A stretch of DNA of 64,000 nucleotides, from positions 1,922,001 through 1,986,000 of the forward strand of contig NZ_UHIY01000001.1 in the NCBI RefSeq assembly GCF_900460525.1. Direction: 5' to 3'. Origin of the DNA: Yersinia kristensenii. Lineage in GTDB: Bacteria > Pseudomonadota > Gammaproteobacteria > Enterobacterales > Enterobacteriaceae. A program made the translations under genes and the position numbers. Below the pieces are notes generated by a model that searched no databases, was not told the DNA's origin, and saw only the letters and a program-made list of their open reading frames with translations. Every line of letters begins with the position of its first letter. The first letter of the stretch is position 1. This document shows, one piece after another, positions 36,306 to 44,877 of this stretch.

Positions 36306-37114
36306 GTAATGCTAGCTCTGCCACCTTACCTATATCGCGTTTACAGGCCGATGCTCTGACATTGGGTTATGACGGCAAGATAATCAGCGAGAACCTGAGT
36401 GTCGCCATTCCTGATGGTGAGTTTACCGTTATTGTCGGCCCCAATGCTTGTGGCAAATCGACACTGCTGCGCGCCTTGAGCCGTTTGCTGAAACCGCAAG
36501 CGGGTCAGGTGATTTTAGACGGTAAGAATATTGCCAGCCTTGATACCCGGCACGTTGCGCGCCATTTGGGCTTATTGCCGCAAAGTTCGCAAGCTCCGGA
36601 TGGCATCAGTGTGCTGGATTTAGTCGCGCGAGGCCGCTATCCCCATCAGAAATTGTTACAGCAATGGACACAAACCGACAGGTTGGCCGTCAGTCATGCC
36701 ATGCAAGCCACGGGGGTCAGTGAACTGGCGGACAGGTCGGTGGATGCGCTATCCGGCGGGCAACGTCAACGGGTTTGGATAGCCATGGTGCTGGCGCAAC
36801 AAACACCATTGTTATTGTTAGATGAGCCAACCACCTATCTAGATATCGCCCATCAAATTGATTTGCTTGAGTTATTTAGCAGTCTGAATCAACAACATAA
36901 TCATACGCTAGTGGCCGTCCTGCATGATCTCAATCATGCTTGCCGTTATGCCACCCACATTATCGCTATGCGCGATGGGCAGATAGTAACGCAAGGTAAA
37001 CCGCGCGAAGTGATCACCGCCGATCTAGTCGAGCAGGTTTTTGGTATGCCGTGTTTGATTATTGATGATCCGGTTTCGCATACGCCATTGGTGATACCGA
37101 AAGGGCGGTTTTAG
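36302..37114 (+). CDS. fepC: FepC, ATPase of the ferric siderophore importer
   Basis: About 270 residues from the ATG at 36302, which overlaps the fepG stop as in a coupled operon; a longer frame starting at 36272 reads through the fepG end and is not favoured. Walker A GPNACGKST, signature LSGGQRQR, Walker B LLLLDEPT and the switch His in AVLHDLNH are all intact. It powers FepDG uptake of the ferric siderophore delivered by FepB. Length matches E. coli FepC (271). Confidence 0.97.
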   Translation: MSNASSATLPISRLQADALTLGYDGKIISENLSVAIPDGEFTVIVGPNACGKSTLLRALSRLLKPQAGQVILDGKNIASLDTRHVARHLGLLPQSSQAPDGISVLDLVARGRYPHQKLLQQWTQTDRLAVSHAMQATGVSELADRSVDALSGGQRQRVWIAMVLAQQTPLLLLDEPTTYLDIAHQIDLLELFSSLNQQHNHTLVAVLHDLNHACRYATHIIAMRDGQIVTQGKPREVITADLVEQVFGMPCLIIDDPVSHTPLVIPKGRF

Positions 37115-37137
37115 TTTTTAAGCTATAGATAGGATTG

Positions 37138-37286
37138 GTTGATGGTGCTCCGGTTGGTCAGCCCGAAAGACGCCGGAGGTTTATCCGCAGGGCAATATTT
37201 CGCGCAAGCCGCAGGAGCAGGAGGGCCGGCGAGCCCTCCTGTGGGATTAAGTGATAACTGAACGACTATCAACCGAAAGCTGATCC
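37138..37286. repeat. Second, shorter, inverted copy of the dispersed element
   Basis: Read on the minus strand, this stretch repeats the left part of the element at 32166-32292: GGTTGATA.TCGTTCAG, TTATCACTTAATCCCA, the AGGAGGGC/GCCCTCCT palindrome (here 37218-37241, 9-bp stem), GCGGCTTGCGCGAAATAT and CCTCCGGC. It fills the convergent gap between fepC and fepB. It lacks the longer right part of the 518-bp copy, so it looks like a short derivative. Confidence 0.7.
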
Positions 37287-37326
37287 GCCGCCCCAGCACT
37301 AACCCATTTAATAAAAAATAAGACTA

Positions 37327-38370
37327 TTAAGGTTTAGTCTTAAACATCCCCTCGATCCGTGCCAATAAATTACTCGCACTGTAATAATCCAACCGGAACG
37401 TATCATAGCCCGCGGCATAAACCCGATCATGTTCAATTGCTGGGATATGAGCTAAAAACTTATTACTTTTCAGGGCGTCAATCGCCGGTTGATCCCCGGA
37501 AAATAGCAAAATAGTCTCGCCGTTAAGGCCCTCGGCCAGCTTCTCGCCACCCAGTTGGATGATATCTTTGCGGTGCCCCATGCTGGTGTTGCCCTTCACG
37601 GCATCAGGGACTTCTGCCAGTGTGAAACCCAATTCCTGCAACAGTTTTCCCTGCGCGGAACTCTCGGTCCACAAATTAGCAGTGCTGCCCGCCGCTTGAT
37701 AAACAAAGGCTGATGTCGGTTGCGGTGGTAGCGTAATATTCTGCTTTACTTCATTGATTCGATTAGTAAATTTCTCAATAATTTGCTGTGCATCGGCCTC
37801 GTGTCCTGTTGCTTGCCCCAGCACGATGGCTAATTCTTGCCAACTCTTATCATCGTAATTAATGACTAATGTGGGAGCTATAGCTGACAGTTGCTCATAC
37901 AACTTCAACGCCGAATCCCCGCCAGTGGCAGAAATAATAATTAAGTCCGGATTCATTCCCGCGACAGCTTCGGCATTTGGCTCTGTCTGGTACATTGGCA
38001 CCAGTTTTTTGGCCTGTGCAACATCTGACCATTGGGTAAAGAAACCTTGATGATCAGCCACCGTGGTGTCAGGCACGGTCGCCCCACTGGCAATCACCGG
38101 AGCATTGATAGCCAGTAAAGTCCCGGTAATGGTGATACTCGTGGACACAATCCGTGTGGGTGGATGTGTTAGTACTACTGGGCCTTTGGCCGTTTCTACG
38201 GTGCGAGTCCATGCAGCTGTACCCTCACTACCTGATGAGGGGGCTTGTTGATCCTTAGTTTCTTCTGCCGGTTTACAGGCAGACAAGCAGAGAACAAGGC
38301 CAAAAAGACCCAATTTAGTCAATGTTGAACGCCATTTTTTATGCTGAATGTAATTGATATCAAAGGACAT
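37327..38370 (-). CDS. fepB: FepB-like periplasmic ferric siderophore binding lipoprotein
   Basis: About 347 residues from the ATG at 38370. The frame is open 73 codons further upstream, but that part runs through the Fur-box promoter region and is not a plausible leader. The N-terminus (KLGLFGLVLCLSACKPAEE) has a lipobox LSAC, so it should be a lipoprotein, whereas E. coli FepB is soluble. The body is a class III binding protein (TRIVSTSITITGTLLAINAPV, AVAGMNPDLIIISATGGDS). It passes the ferric siderophore from the receptor to FepDGC. Confidence 0.93.
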   Translation of the reverse strand: MSFDINYIQHKKWRSTLTKLGLFGLVLCLSACKPAEETKDQQAPSSGSEGTAAWTRTVETAKGPVVLTHPPTRIVSTSITITGTLLAINAPVIASGATVPDTTVADHQGFFTQWSDVAQAKKLVPMYQTEPNAEAVAGMNPDLIIISATGGDSALKLYEQLSAIAPTLVINYDDKSWQELAIVLGQATGHEADAQQIIEKFTNRINEVKQNITLPPQPTSAFVYQAAGSTANLWTESSAQGKLLQELGFTLAEVPDAVKGNTSMGHRKDIIQLGGEKLAEGLNGETILLFSGDQPAIDALKSNKFLAHIPAIEHDRVYAAGYDTFRLDYYSASNLLARIEGMFKTKP

Positions 38371-38501
38371 AACGGCATTTTCTCTTTCTATTTTAAGCCC
38401 CAGTTCTGGGGGGATATATAAATAAGATTTATTAATAAATACATTTACATTGATTGACAATGTGAGTGCCAGGTCGTAATTTACCACGCACAAAAGGGAA
38501 T

Positions 38502-38520
38502 GATAGTAATTATTATTACC
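38502..38520. promoter_or_regulatory. Fur-box-like site between fepB and entC
   Basis: GATAGTAATTATTATTACC matches the 19-bp Fur consensus at about 15 positions. It lies 25 bases before the preferred entC start and 132 bases before fepB. A TTGACA hexamer at 38454-38459 on the plus strand may belong to one of the promoters. The site falls inside the longest open frame for entC, which argues for a start further downstream. Confidence 0.75.
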
Positions 38521-38544
38521 ATTTGCATTGTGATGGAGGTCTTT

Positions 38545-39777
38545 GTGCGGTACTTCAACTCTGAAGAACATGGCAGCTCTGAAGAACATAACAGTTCTGA
38601 AGATATGCCCGCTAATTCGCCGTTTTCAGCTGTATCCTCAACATTTCTATTTACTTCAAGACATCAGAGTATCAAAACTCAGGGTATCTTCGAACGAATT
38701 AATCAAGCGGCACAAAGTCGTGCTGGCCATGAAAATTCGCTGCAATCAGCCCTACAACCAGCGTTCCAACGGGCACGTGATGCCGGGCAACAACAGCCTA
38801 TCATTGTCGGGGCAATACCTTTTGATGCCAGTCAGGCATCGTGCTTATTTATTCCAGAACATTATCAGGTTTGTGACCGGCAAGCCTTGGTGGATGCTGC
38901 GTGTGTTGATAGCCGTAGGGTGGTTACTGCCCTCGCCAGTCGCAGTTTGCCGGATGAAAATGAGTTCAAACATATTGTGGCGGAGGCTGTTGCCGCTTGT
39001 CAGTGCGGGGCAATCCATAAAGTTGTTCTTTCCCGCATTTTGGAAATTGATACAGATACCCCGGTTGATAGCGATCAGGTTATGAATCATTTACTGCTCC
39101 AAAACAGCACAGCGCATCACTTCCGCGTGCCGCTTGCGGATGGTGGCGTATTACTCGGTGCCAGCCCTGAGCTATTGGTGCGTAAACATCTGGCTGGGGT
39201 TTATACCAATCCGTTGGCAGGATCGGCGAAACGCCAAACCGACCCACAGCATGATTGGGATATTAGCCAGACACTACTGGATTCAGAGAAAGACCAATAT
39301 GAGCATCGTCTGGTTATCGACGAAGTTCGCCGCTTATTGACGCCACATTGCTCAAGTTTGAATATTCCCTCACAACCTTCATTGCTTAGCACCACCGCGC
39401 TGTGGCACTTATCTTCCGCCATCAGTGGCGAGCTGGAAAACCCACAGATGCGGGTGTTAGAGCTGGCGAATCTGTTACACCCAACCCCCGCATTGTGTGG
39501 ATTACCGACGCAAAAAGCCCGCCAGTTAATTCAGCAATTAGAGCCTTTTGAGCGGGGATTATTCAGCGGGATTGTAGGTTGGTGCGATGAACAGGGCAAT
39601 GGTGAATGGGCGGTGATTATCCGATGCGCCACGGTACACCCAACACAAGTGCGGCTATTTGCCGGGGCGGGCATTGTCGCTGCCTCACAACCCGCGCTGG
39701 AATGGGCAGAAACTGAAGCCAAATTGGGCACCATGCTCAACGCGATTGCCATCACCCGGCCAGGAGTGCCGCTATGA
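38545..39777 (+). CDS. entC: EntC, isochorismate synthase
   Basis: About 410 residues from a GTG at 38545. This start has a strong GGAGG ribosome site about five bases ahead and lies just downstream of the Fur box. ATG at 38605 would give 390 residues, close to E. coli EntC (391). EntC converts chorismate to isochorismate, the first step to DHB. Family motifs include [40 protein letters not shown] ([16 protein letters not shown]), [12 protein letters not shown] and [10 protein letters not shown]. The extra N-terminus is a repeated [15 protein letters not shown] stretch. It overlaps entE by 4 bases. Confidence 0.93.
   Translation: MRYFNSEEHGSSEEHNSSEDMPANSPFSAVSSTFLFTSRHQSIKTQGIFERINQAAQSRAGHENSLQSALQPAFQRARDAGQQQPIIVGAIPFDASQASCLFIPEHYQVCDRQALVDAACVDSRRVVTALASRSLPDENEFKHIVAEAVAACQCGAIHKVVLSRILEIDTDTPVDSDQVMNHLLLQNSTAHHFRVPLADGGVLLGASPELLVRKHLAGVYTNPLAGSAKRQTDPQHDWDISQTLLDSEKDQYEHRLVIDEVRRLLTPHCSSLNIPSQPSLLSTTALWHLSSAISGELENPQMRVLELANLLHPTPALCGLPTQKARQLIQQLEPFERGLFSGIVGWCDEQGNGEWAVIIRCATVHPTQVRLFAGAGIVAASQPALEWAETEAKLGTMLNAIAITRPGVPL
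38560..38604 (+). repeat. Tandem 18-bp repeats at the start of entC
   Basis: TCTGAAGAACATGGCAGC (38560-38577) is followed by TCTGAAGAACATAACAGT (38578-38595) and a partial third copy TCTGAAGAT (38596-38604). Two and a half copies, in frame, encode [15 protein letters not shown]. The unit is 18 bases, so changes in copy number would keep the frame. Confidence 0.85.
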
Positions 39778-41423
39778 GTATTGAATTTACCCGTTGGCCG
39801 GAAGAGTTTGCTCGTCACTATCGCGAGAAAGGCTATTGGACAGACCAGCCGATGACGGAGATTTTGTCTCGCCAATGCCAGCGGCGGCCGGAGGCGACGG
39901 CCATCATTTGTGGTGAGCGCCATATCAGTTATGCGCAGTTCGAGCAGGCAACTCAGCGGTTGGCGGTGCGCCTAACCCATCTGGGCATGCGCCGTGGCGA
40001 TAGCGCCTTGGTTCAGCTCCCTAATTGTGCTGAATTCTATCTGGTTTACTTTGCACTATTAAAAATCGGTGTTGCGCCGGTCAATGCATTATTCAGTCAT
40101 AACCGGTTGGAATTAAATGCTTATATTGAACAGATCCAACCGCGTTTACTGATTGCTCATGCTAGCCACAACCTGTTTGTCGAAGGGAATTACTGCGCCG
40201 AGCTACAGAAAAAAATGCCGATGCTGGAATTACTGATCGTGGCAGGAACCACAAATTATGCCCAATCGCTGGAGGCCTTGTTGTATAGCGAGGGGGGATT
40301 TAATGATCGGGATGGTAATGAAACTGCCGAATTTCATCCCTCTGCGGCTGACGAAGTGGCTTTTTTCCAGCTTTCTGGGGGCAGCACCGGGACACCAAAA
40401 CTGATCCCTCGCACCCACAATGACTATTACTACAGTGTGCGGGCCAGCGCGGAAATTTGTCAGCTCGACGAGCACACCCGCTACCTTTGCGCTTTACCGG
40501 CTGCCCATAATTACCCGCTCAGTTCACCGGGGGCATTAGGGGTATTTTACGTGGGGGGCTGTGTGGTGTTGGCCCCAGATCCCAGTGCGATGAGTTGTTT
40601 CCCACTGATTAAGCGCCACCAAATTACGTTCACTTCTTTGGTTCCTCCCGCTGTGGCCCTGTGGTTACAAGCTGCACAGCATTTTGCCGCTGATCTGGCC
40701 AGTTTGCAGGTGTTACAAGTAGGGGGCGCAAAACTCAGTGAGTCTCTGGCGCGACGTATTCCACCGATACTGGGCTGCCAGTTGCAGCAGGTGTTGGGGA
40801 TGGCGGAAGGGTTAGTGAATTACACCCGCTTTGGTGACAGTGACCACTTGGTGTTTACCACTCAAGGACGGCCTATCAGCGAGGATGACGAAATTAAAGT
40901 GGTGGATAGTGATGGGATGCCAGTCGCTATCGGAGAGGTCGGTGCACTGGTGACTCGTGGCCCTTATACATTCCGTGGCTATTACCGCAGTCCAACCCAT
41001 AATGCCAATGCCTTTGATAAAGAAGGATTTTACCATTCCGGTGATCTGGTACAGATGACTGAAGAGGGCTATTTGCGGGTAGTAGGGCGGGAAAAAGATC
41101 AGATTAACCGTGGTGGTGAAAAGATTGCCGCAGAAGAGATTGAAAACCTGCTGGTGGCCCATAACGATATTCTTCATGCGGCATTGGTTTCTATGCCAGA
41201 CGAAATAATGGGTGAGAAAAGCTGCGCATTTATTGTCGTCACAAATACCGATTTGCGGCCAGTAACTTTGCGTAAATATTTGCGTGAGATGGGGGTGGCT
41301 GATTTCAAATTGCCCGATCGTTTTGAAATAGTTGCCAACCTACCTGTGACTCCTGTTGGCAAGATAGATAAAAAACGGTTGCGTCAGGATATTCAAGACC
41401 GCCTTAGTACACTTAGCAAATAA
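39774..41423 (+). CDS. entE: EntE, DHB-AMP ligase
   Basis: 549 residues, a stand-alone aryl adenylation enzyme. It activates 2,3-dihydroxybenzoate and loads it on the EntB carrier domain. Motifs: [15 protein letters not shown] (A3), the [33 protein letters not shown] stretch (A7-A8; positions about 415-450) and the A10 lysine in PVGKIDKK. Length is a little over E. coli EntE (536). It is coupled to entC by an ATGA overlap and followed after a few bases by entB. Confidence 0.97.
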   Translation: MSIEFTRWPEEFARHYREKGYWTDQPMTEILSRQCQRRPEATAIICGERHISYAQFEQATQRLAVRLTHLGMRRGDSALVQLPNCAEFYLVYFALLKIGVAPVNALFSHNRLELNAYIEQIQPRLLIAHASHNLFVEGNYCAELQKKMPMLELLIVAGTTNYAQSLEALLYSEGGFNDRDGNETAEFHPSAADEVAFFQLSGGSTGTPKLIPRTHNDYYYSVRASAEICQLDEHTRYLCALPAAHNYPLSSPGALGVFYVGGCVVLAPDPSAMSCFPLIKRHQITFTSLVPPAVALWLQAAQHFAADLASLQVLQVGGAKLSESLARRIPPILGCQLQQVLGMAEGLVNYTRFGDSDHLVFTTQGRPISEDDEIKVVDSDGMPVAIGEVGALVTRGPYTFRGYYRSPTHNANAFDKEGFYHSGDLVQMTEEGYLRVVGREKDQINRGGEKIAAEEIENLLVAHNDILHAALVSMPDEIMGEKSCAFIVVTNTDLRPVTLRKYLREMGVADFKLPDRFEIVANLPVTPVGKIDKKRLRQDIQDRLSTLSK

Positions 41424-41433
41424 GGATTTTATG

Positions 41434-42342
41434 ATGGCTATTCCGGTTCTTTCTGCTTACGACCTCCCTAAAGTGGGGCAATTTCCGGCGAATAAAGTGA
41501 ATTGGCAGTTTAATCCCGCCCGTGCCGTGTTACTTATCCATGATATGCAGGATTATTTTGTGAGCTTTTATGGTGAAAATAACCATTTGATACAGCAGGT
41601 TATCGCCAATATCGCTGCACTGAGAAATTACTGTAAACAGCAGGGAATACCCGTTATTTATACTGCTCAGCCTAATCATCAAAGTGCTGAGGATCGCGGG
41701 TTGCTTAATGATATGTGGGGCGCGGGTTTGAATAATCATCCGGCTAAACAGCGGGTCGTTTCAGAACTGACACCGGATACGGATGATGAAGTGCTCGTTA
41801 AATGGCGATACAGCGCGTTTTACCGCTCGCCATTACGCCAAATCATGGCGGACAAGGGCCGTGATCAGTTGGTTATTTGTGGCATTTATGGCCATATCGG
41901 TTGCCTGACGACTGCTACGGATGCTTTTATGCAAGATATTCAGCCGTTTATGGTCGCCGATGCTATTGCTGATTTCTCACTGGAAGAGCATTTGATGGCA
42001 CTTAAGTATGTGGCAACGCGCAGTGGGCGGGTGATATTTACCAATGAAATTGTTGCGAACGTGAACGAAAACACACTCATTTTCAGTAAAGAAAAGCTAA
42101 AGCAGCAATTATTGGCTCTGATTGATGAGAATGCTGATGATTTCGATGAAAACGAAAATCTGATCGATTATGGCCTGAGCTCGGTGCATATCATGGCGCT
42201 AGCCACACAGTGGCGTCAACAAGGTATAGAACTGAGTTTTGTCGCGTTAGCCAAGAACCCGAGCTTGAATGGTTGGTGGAAGCTGTTGGAGCCGCAACTC
42301 ATCGATCTGGATAAAAATGTGTCATTGGTCGGGGCTGAATAA
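41434..42342 (+). CDS. entB: EntB, isochorismatase and aryl carrier protein
   Basis: About 302 residues from the ATG at 41434 (MAIPVLSAYDLP, matching EntB); an ATG one codon earlier is also open. The N-terminal isochorismatase domain has LLIHDMQDYFV with the catalytic Asp, VKWRYSAFYRS, and CGIYGHIGCLTTA with the cysteine. The C-terminal carrier domain (from about 220) has NLIDYGLSSVHIM: the phosphopantetheine serine is expected to be the second Ser, but the residue before it is Ser where EntB normally has Asp. It makes 2,3-dihydro-DHB and then carries DHB to the NRPS. It overlaps entA by one base. Confidence 0.95.
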   Translation: MAIPVLSAYDLPKVGQFPANKVNWQFNPARAVLLIHDMQDYFVSFYGENNHLIQQVIANIAALRNYCKQQGIPVIYTAQPNHQSAEDRGLLNDMWGAGLNNHPAKQRVVSELTPDTDDEVLVKWRYSAFYRSPLRQIMADKGRDQLVICGIYGHIGCLTTATDAFMQDIQPFMVADAIADFSLEEHLMALKYVATRSGRVIFTNEIVANVNENTLIFSKEKLKQQLLALIDENADDFDENENLIDYGLSSVHIMALATQWRQQGIELSFVALAKNPSLNGWWKLLEPQLIDLDKNVSLVGAE

Positions 42343-43151
42343 TGGCGGCTAATCAGGTTTCATCCGCAAAAAACACCCGTACAATCAGTCCAGCTACACC
42401 GATGGATTTTACCGGTAAACGGGTGTGGGTCACTGGCGCGGGGCAGGGTATTGGCTATCAAATTGCCAGCCAGTTTGTCGCGCTGGGCGCAGATGTCGTC
42501 GGGTTGGATAAAACCTTTTCGGCGGCGCAAAACTCTCCTTTCACCACGGCTTTACTGGATATTAGCAACCCGCAGCAAGTGGAACTGGTGTGCCAGCATT
42601 TATTGAGCCAGGTTCCACGTATCGATATTCTGGTGAATGGTGCTGGGATTCTCCGTCTGGCAGAGACCGAGGCGCTGAGTCTCGAAGATTGGCAACAGTG
42701 TTTTAATGTGAATGTTTCCGGCACGTTTTATCTCTTGCGCCAGTTAATTCCACAGTTCAAACAGCAGCGTTTTGGCGCGGTAGTGACTATTAGCTCCAAT
42801 GCTGCTCATGTGCCGCGCATTCAAATGTCAGCTTATTGTGCTTCTAAAGCTGCATTGACCAGCTTCAGCCATTGTGTCGGGTTGGAGTTAGCGGCCTACG
42901 GTGTGCGGTGCAATGTGGTCTCCCCCGGATCTACCGATACCCCAATGCAGCGCGGCATGTGGCGCAGCGAAGATGCTCAGCAGCAGACGATTGCCGGTTT
43001 TCCACAGCAATATAAATTGGGGATCCCGTTAGGGAAAATCGCCACTCCGCAAGAAATTGCCCACACCGTAGTGTTTCTGGCCTCAGATTTAGCCAGTCAT
43101 ATTACGATGCAAGATATTGTGGTAGACGGCGGCGCAACGCTGTCTGCCTGA
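42342..43151 (+). CDS. entA: EntA, 2,3-dihydro-2,3-dihydroxybenzoate dehydrogenase
   Basis: 269 residues, a short-chain dehydrogenase. NAD site TGAGQGIGYQIA, the NAG motif (VNGAGILRL), the catalytic Ser in VTISSNAAHV, Tyr-x3-Lys in SAYCASKAAL, and PGSTDTPMQ typical of EntA. It oxidises dihydro-DHB to DHB, finishing the precursor. It has about 20 more N-terminal residues than E. coli EntA (248); an ATG at residue 22 (MDFTGKRVWVTGAG) fits that length better. It is the last gene of entCEBA. Confidence 0.96.
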   Translation: MAANQVSSAKNTRTISPATPMDFTGKRVWVTGAGQGIGYQIASQFVALGADVVGLDKTFSAAQNSPFTTALLDISNPQQVELVCQHLLSQVPRIDILVNGAGILRLAETEALSLEDWQQCFNVNVSGTFYLLRQLIPQFKQQRFGAVVTISSNAAHVPRIQMSAYCASKAALTSFSHCVGLELAAYGVRCNVVSPGSTDTPMQRGMWRSEDAQQQTIAGFPQQYKLGIPLGKIATPQEIAHTVVFLASDLASHITMQDIVVDGGATLSA

Positions 43152-43188
43152 TAAGTCATGTTTCATCCCTCAGCGCTTCCTTGTGAGA

Positions 43189-43223
43189 CATCCCACCGCA
43201 ATAGTTTCTTGTTGCGAGGGATG
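43189..43223 (+). terminator. Hairpin downstream of entA
   Basis: CATCCC..GCAA (43189-43201) pairs with TTGC..GGGATG (43212-43223) with a small bulge. There is no T-run after it, so it may slow or protect the end of the entCEBA transcript rather than terminate it alone. Confidence 0.4.
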
Positions 43224-43378
43224 AATCACACTTGGCTGTTTACCCTCTGGTATTGCTCTTCATAACGGCACTTGCTGCCGATTATCGCTCTTGATGTTAC
43301 TTTCCGTGAATAAGATTAAATAAAAATTCCTTTTAAATCATTTTGTTGTGTTTTAATGCATCATTGCATGTTAATTAT

Positions 43379-43394
43379 TGTGATTTAAATCGCA
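43379..43394 (+). promoter_or_regulatory. CRP-like site before the transporter gene
   Basis: TGTGATTTAAATCGCA fits TGTGA-N6-TCACA with one mismatch. It lies about 150 bases before the transporter start in an AT-rich stretch. This fits catabolite control of the transporter-dehydrogenase pair. Confidence 0.6.
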
Positions 43395-43541
43395 TTTACT
43401 TCTCAATATATCCCTTAGATTTAACTTTAATAAACATTAAATAACTAAAATTAACATTTATGTGCAACGCCAGCAGCCGTAGTTGACAGGATTATGGCTG
43501 ACCTCTGTTCCCTGCGAATAATTAAAATATGAGGCTCTACT

Positions 43542-44852
43542 ATGTCTGGATTATCGACCGAACCTTTAGTGATACCGAAGGTGTTACCGGAGGAGAATCA
43601 TGCCTATCGTAAAGCGGCATGGCATATTTTACCTTTATTGATGTTGTGCTATGTCATGGCTTATCTGGATCGGGTGAATGTGGGTTTCGCTAAGTTACAA
43701 ATGGCTGATGACTTACAATTCTCCGATGCGGTGTATGGTTTTGGTGCCGGTATCTTCTTTATTGCCTATTTCTTTTTAGAGATTCCCAGCAACCTGATGT
43801 TGCATCGTGTTGGGGCGCGGTTGTGGATCGCGCGCATCATGATTACCTGGGGCATTATTTCGGCGGGAATGGCTTTTGTCACCACGCCGATGTCATTTTA
43901 TGTGATGCGTTGTTTGTTAGGGATTGCTGAGGCTGGGTTCTATCCGGGGGTGATCCTTTATATCTCTTATTGGTTCCCGACTAACCGCCGTGGTCGAATG
44001 TATGCTTTGTTCGCCACCGCTGTTCCATTATCTGGGGTGATAGGTGCACCGCTATCTGGCTGGATAATGGATTCTTTTAATGGTTTCCACGGTTTTGCCG
44101 GTTGGCAATGGATGTTTATTCTGGAAGGTATCCCTTCGATATTAATCGGTATTTTGGTCATTTTTAAACTGACGGACAGGATCGGCCATGCTAAGTGGCT
44201 AACCGACGCAGAGAAAAAAATCTTACAAACCAATATCGATAATGACACGCAGCATCATGTCCACAGCAGCTTGAAAGAGATTTTCCTGCAACCGCGAGTT
44301 TGGTTGCTAACCCTTATTTATTTCTGCCTGATCGCCGGTTTTTACACCATTGGCTTCTGGTTGCCGACGCTGATTAAAGACAGTGGAGTGACCAATATCC
44401 TGTCCATTGGCTTACTGAGTGCCATTCCCTATGCAGCAGCGGCTGTGACCATGATTGTGGTCTCGCGCAGTGCCGACCGCTTGCGGGAACGGCGCTGGCA
44501 TTTGGCATTAACCGCAACATTGGGGGGGATCGGGATGATTATCTCAGCCAGCTTCAGTGACAACATCATCATCGCCATGATCGGTTTAACCATAGGCGCT
44601 ATGGGGGCTCTTAGTACCTTACCTCTGTTCTGGAGCTTACCGACCGCCTTCCTTGGGGGGACTGCCGCTGCTGCGGGTATCGCACTGATTAACTCTTGGG
44701 GTAACCTGGCCGGTTTCGTTGCCCCTTATATGATGGGATATCTGAAAGATCTGACGCAAAGTACCACTATCGGGATGTTGATTATTTCCACCATGTTATT
44801 TATTGGTGCGGGGCTGGTCTTTTTAGTTCCGGCTAAGACAGTTAACCGCTAA
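43542..44852 (+). CDS. MFS transporter of the anion:cation symporter (sugar-acid) family
   Basis: 436 residues, twelve predicted membrane segments. Family marks: LCYVMAYLDRVNVGFAKLQM at the first helix, YFFLEIPSNLMLHRVGAR, and GIAEAGFYPGVILYISYWFP, all typical of the ACS group (tartrate, galactonate, hexuronate, phthalate transporters). The substrate is an organic or sugar acid; its neighbour suggests a four-carbon sugar acid such as erythronate or a related compound. The DenD-like gene follows after 25 bases, so they are probably one transcript. A CRP-like site lies upstream. Confidence 0.9.
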   Translation: MSGLSTEPLVIPKVLPEENHAYRKAAWHILPLLMLCYVMAYLDRVNVGFAKLQMADDLQFSDAVYGFGAGIFFIAYFFLEIPSNLMLHRVGARLWIARIMITWGIISAGMAFVTTPMSFYVMRCLLGIAEAGFYPGVILYISYWFPTNRRGRMYALFATAVPLSGVIGAPLSGWIMDSFNGFHGFAGWQWMFILEGIPSILIGILVIFKLTDRIGHAKWLTDAEKKILQTNIDNDTQHHVHSSLKEIFLQPRVWLLTLIYFCLIAGFYTIGFWLPTLIKDSGVTNILSIGLLSAIPYAAAAVTMIVVSRSADRLRERRWHLALTATLGGIGMIISASFSDNIIIAMIGLTIGAMGALSTLPLFWSLPTAFLGGTAAAAGIALINSWGNLAGFVAPYMMGYLKDLTQSTTIGMLIISTMLFIGAGLVFLVPAKTVNR

Positions 44853-44877
44853 CTGCGCAAATAAAAAGGATAAGACC

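Noticed and set aside
38371..38589. 73-codon N-terminal extension of FepB.
   Set aside because: It crosses the promoter region and would bury the lipoprotein signal; the ATG at 38370 directly gives a normal lipoprotein leader.
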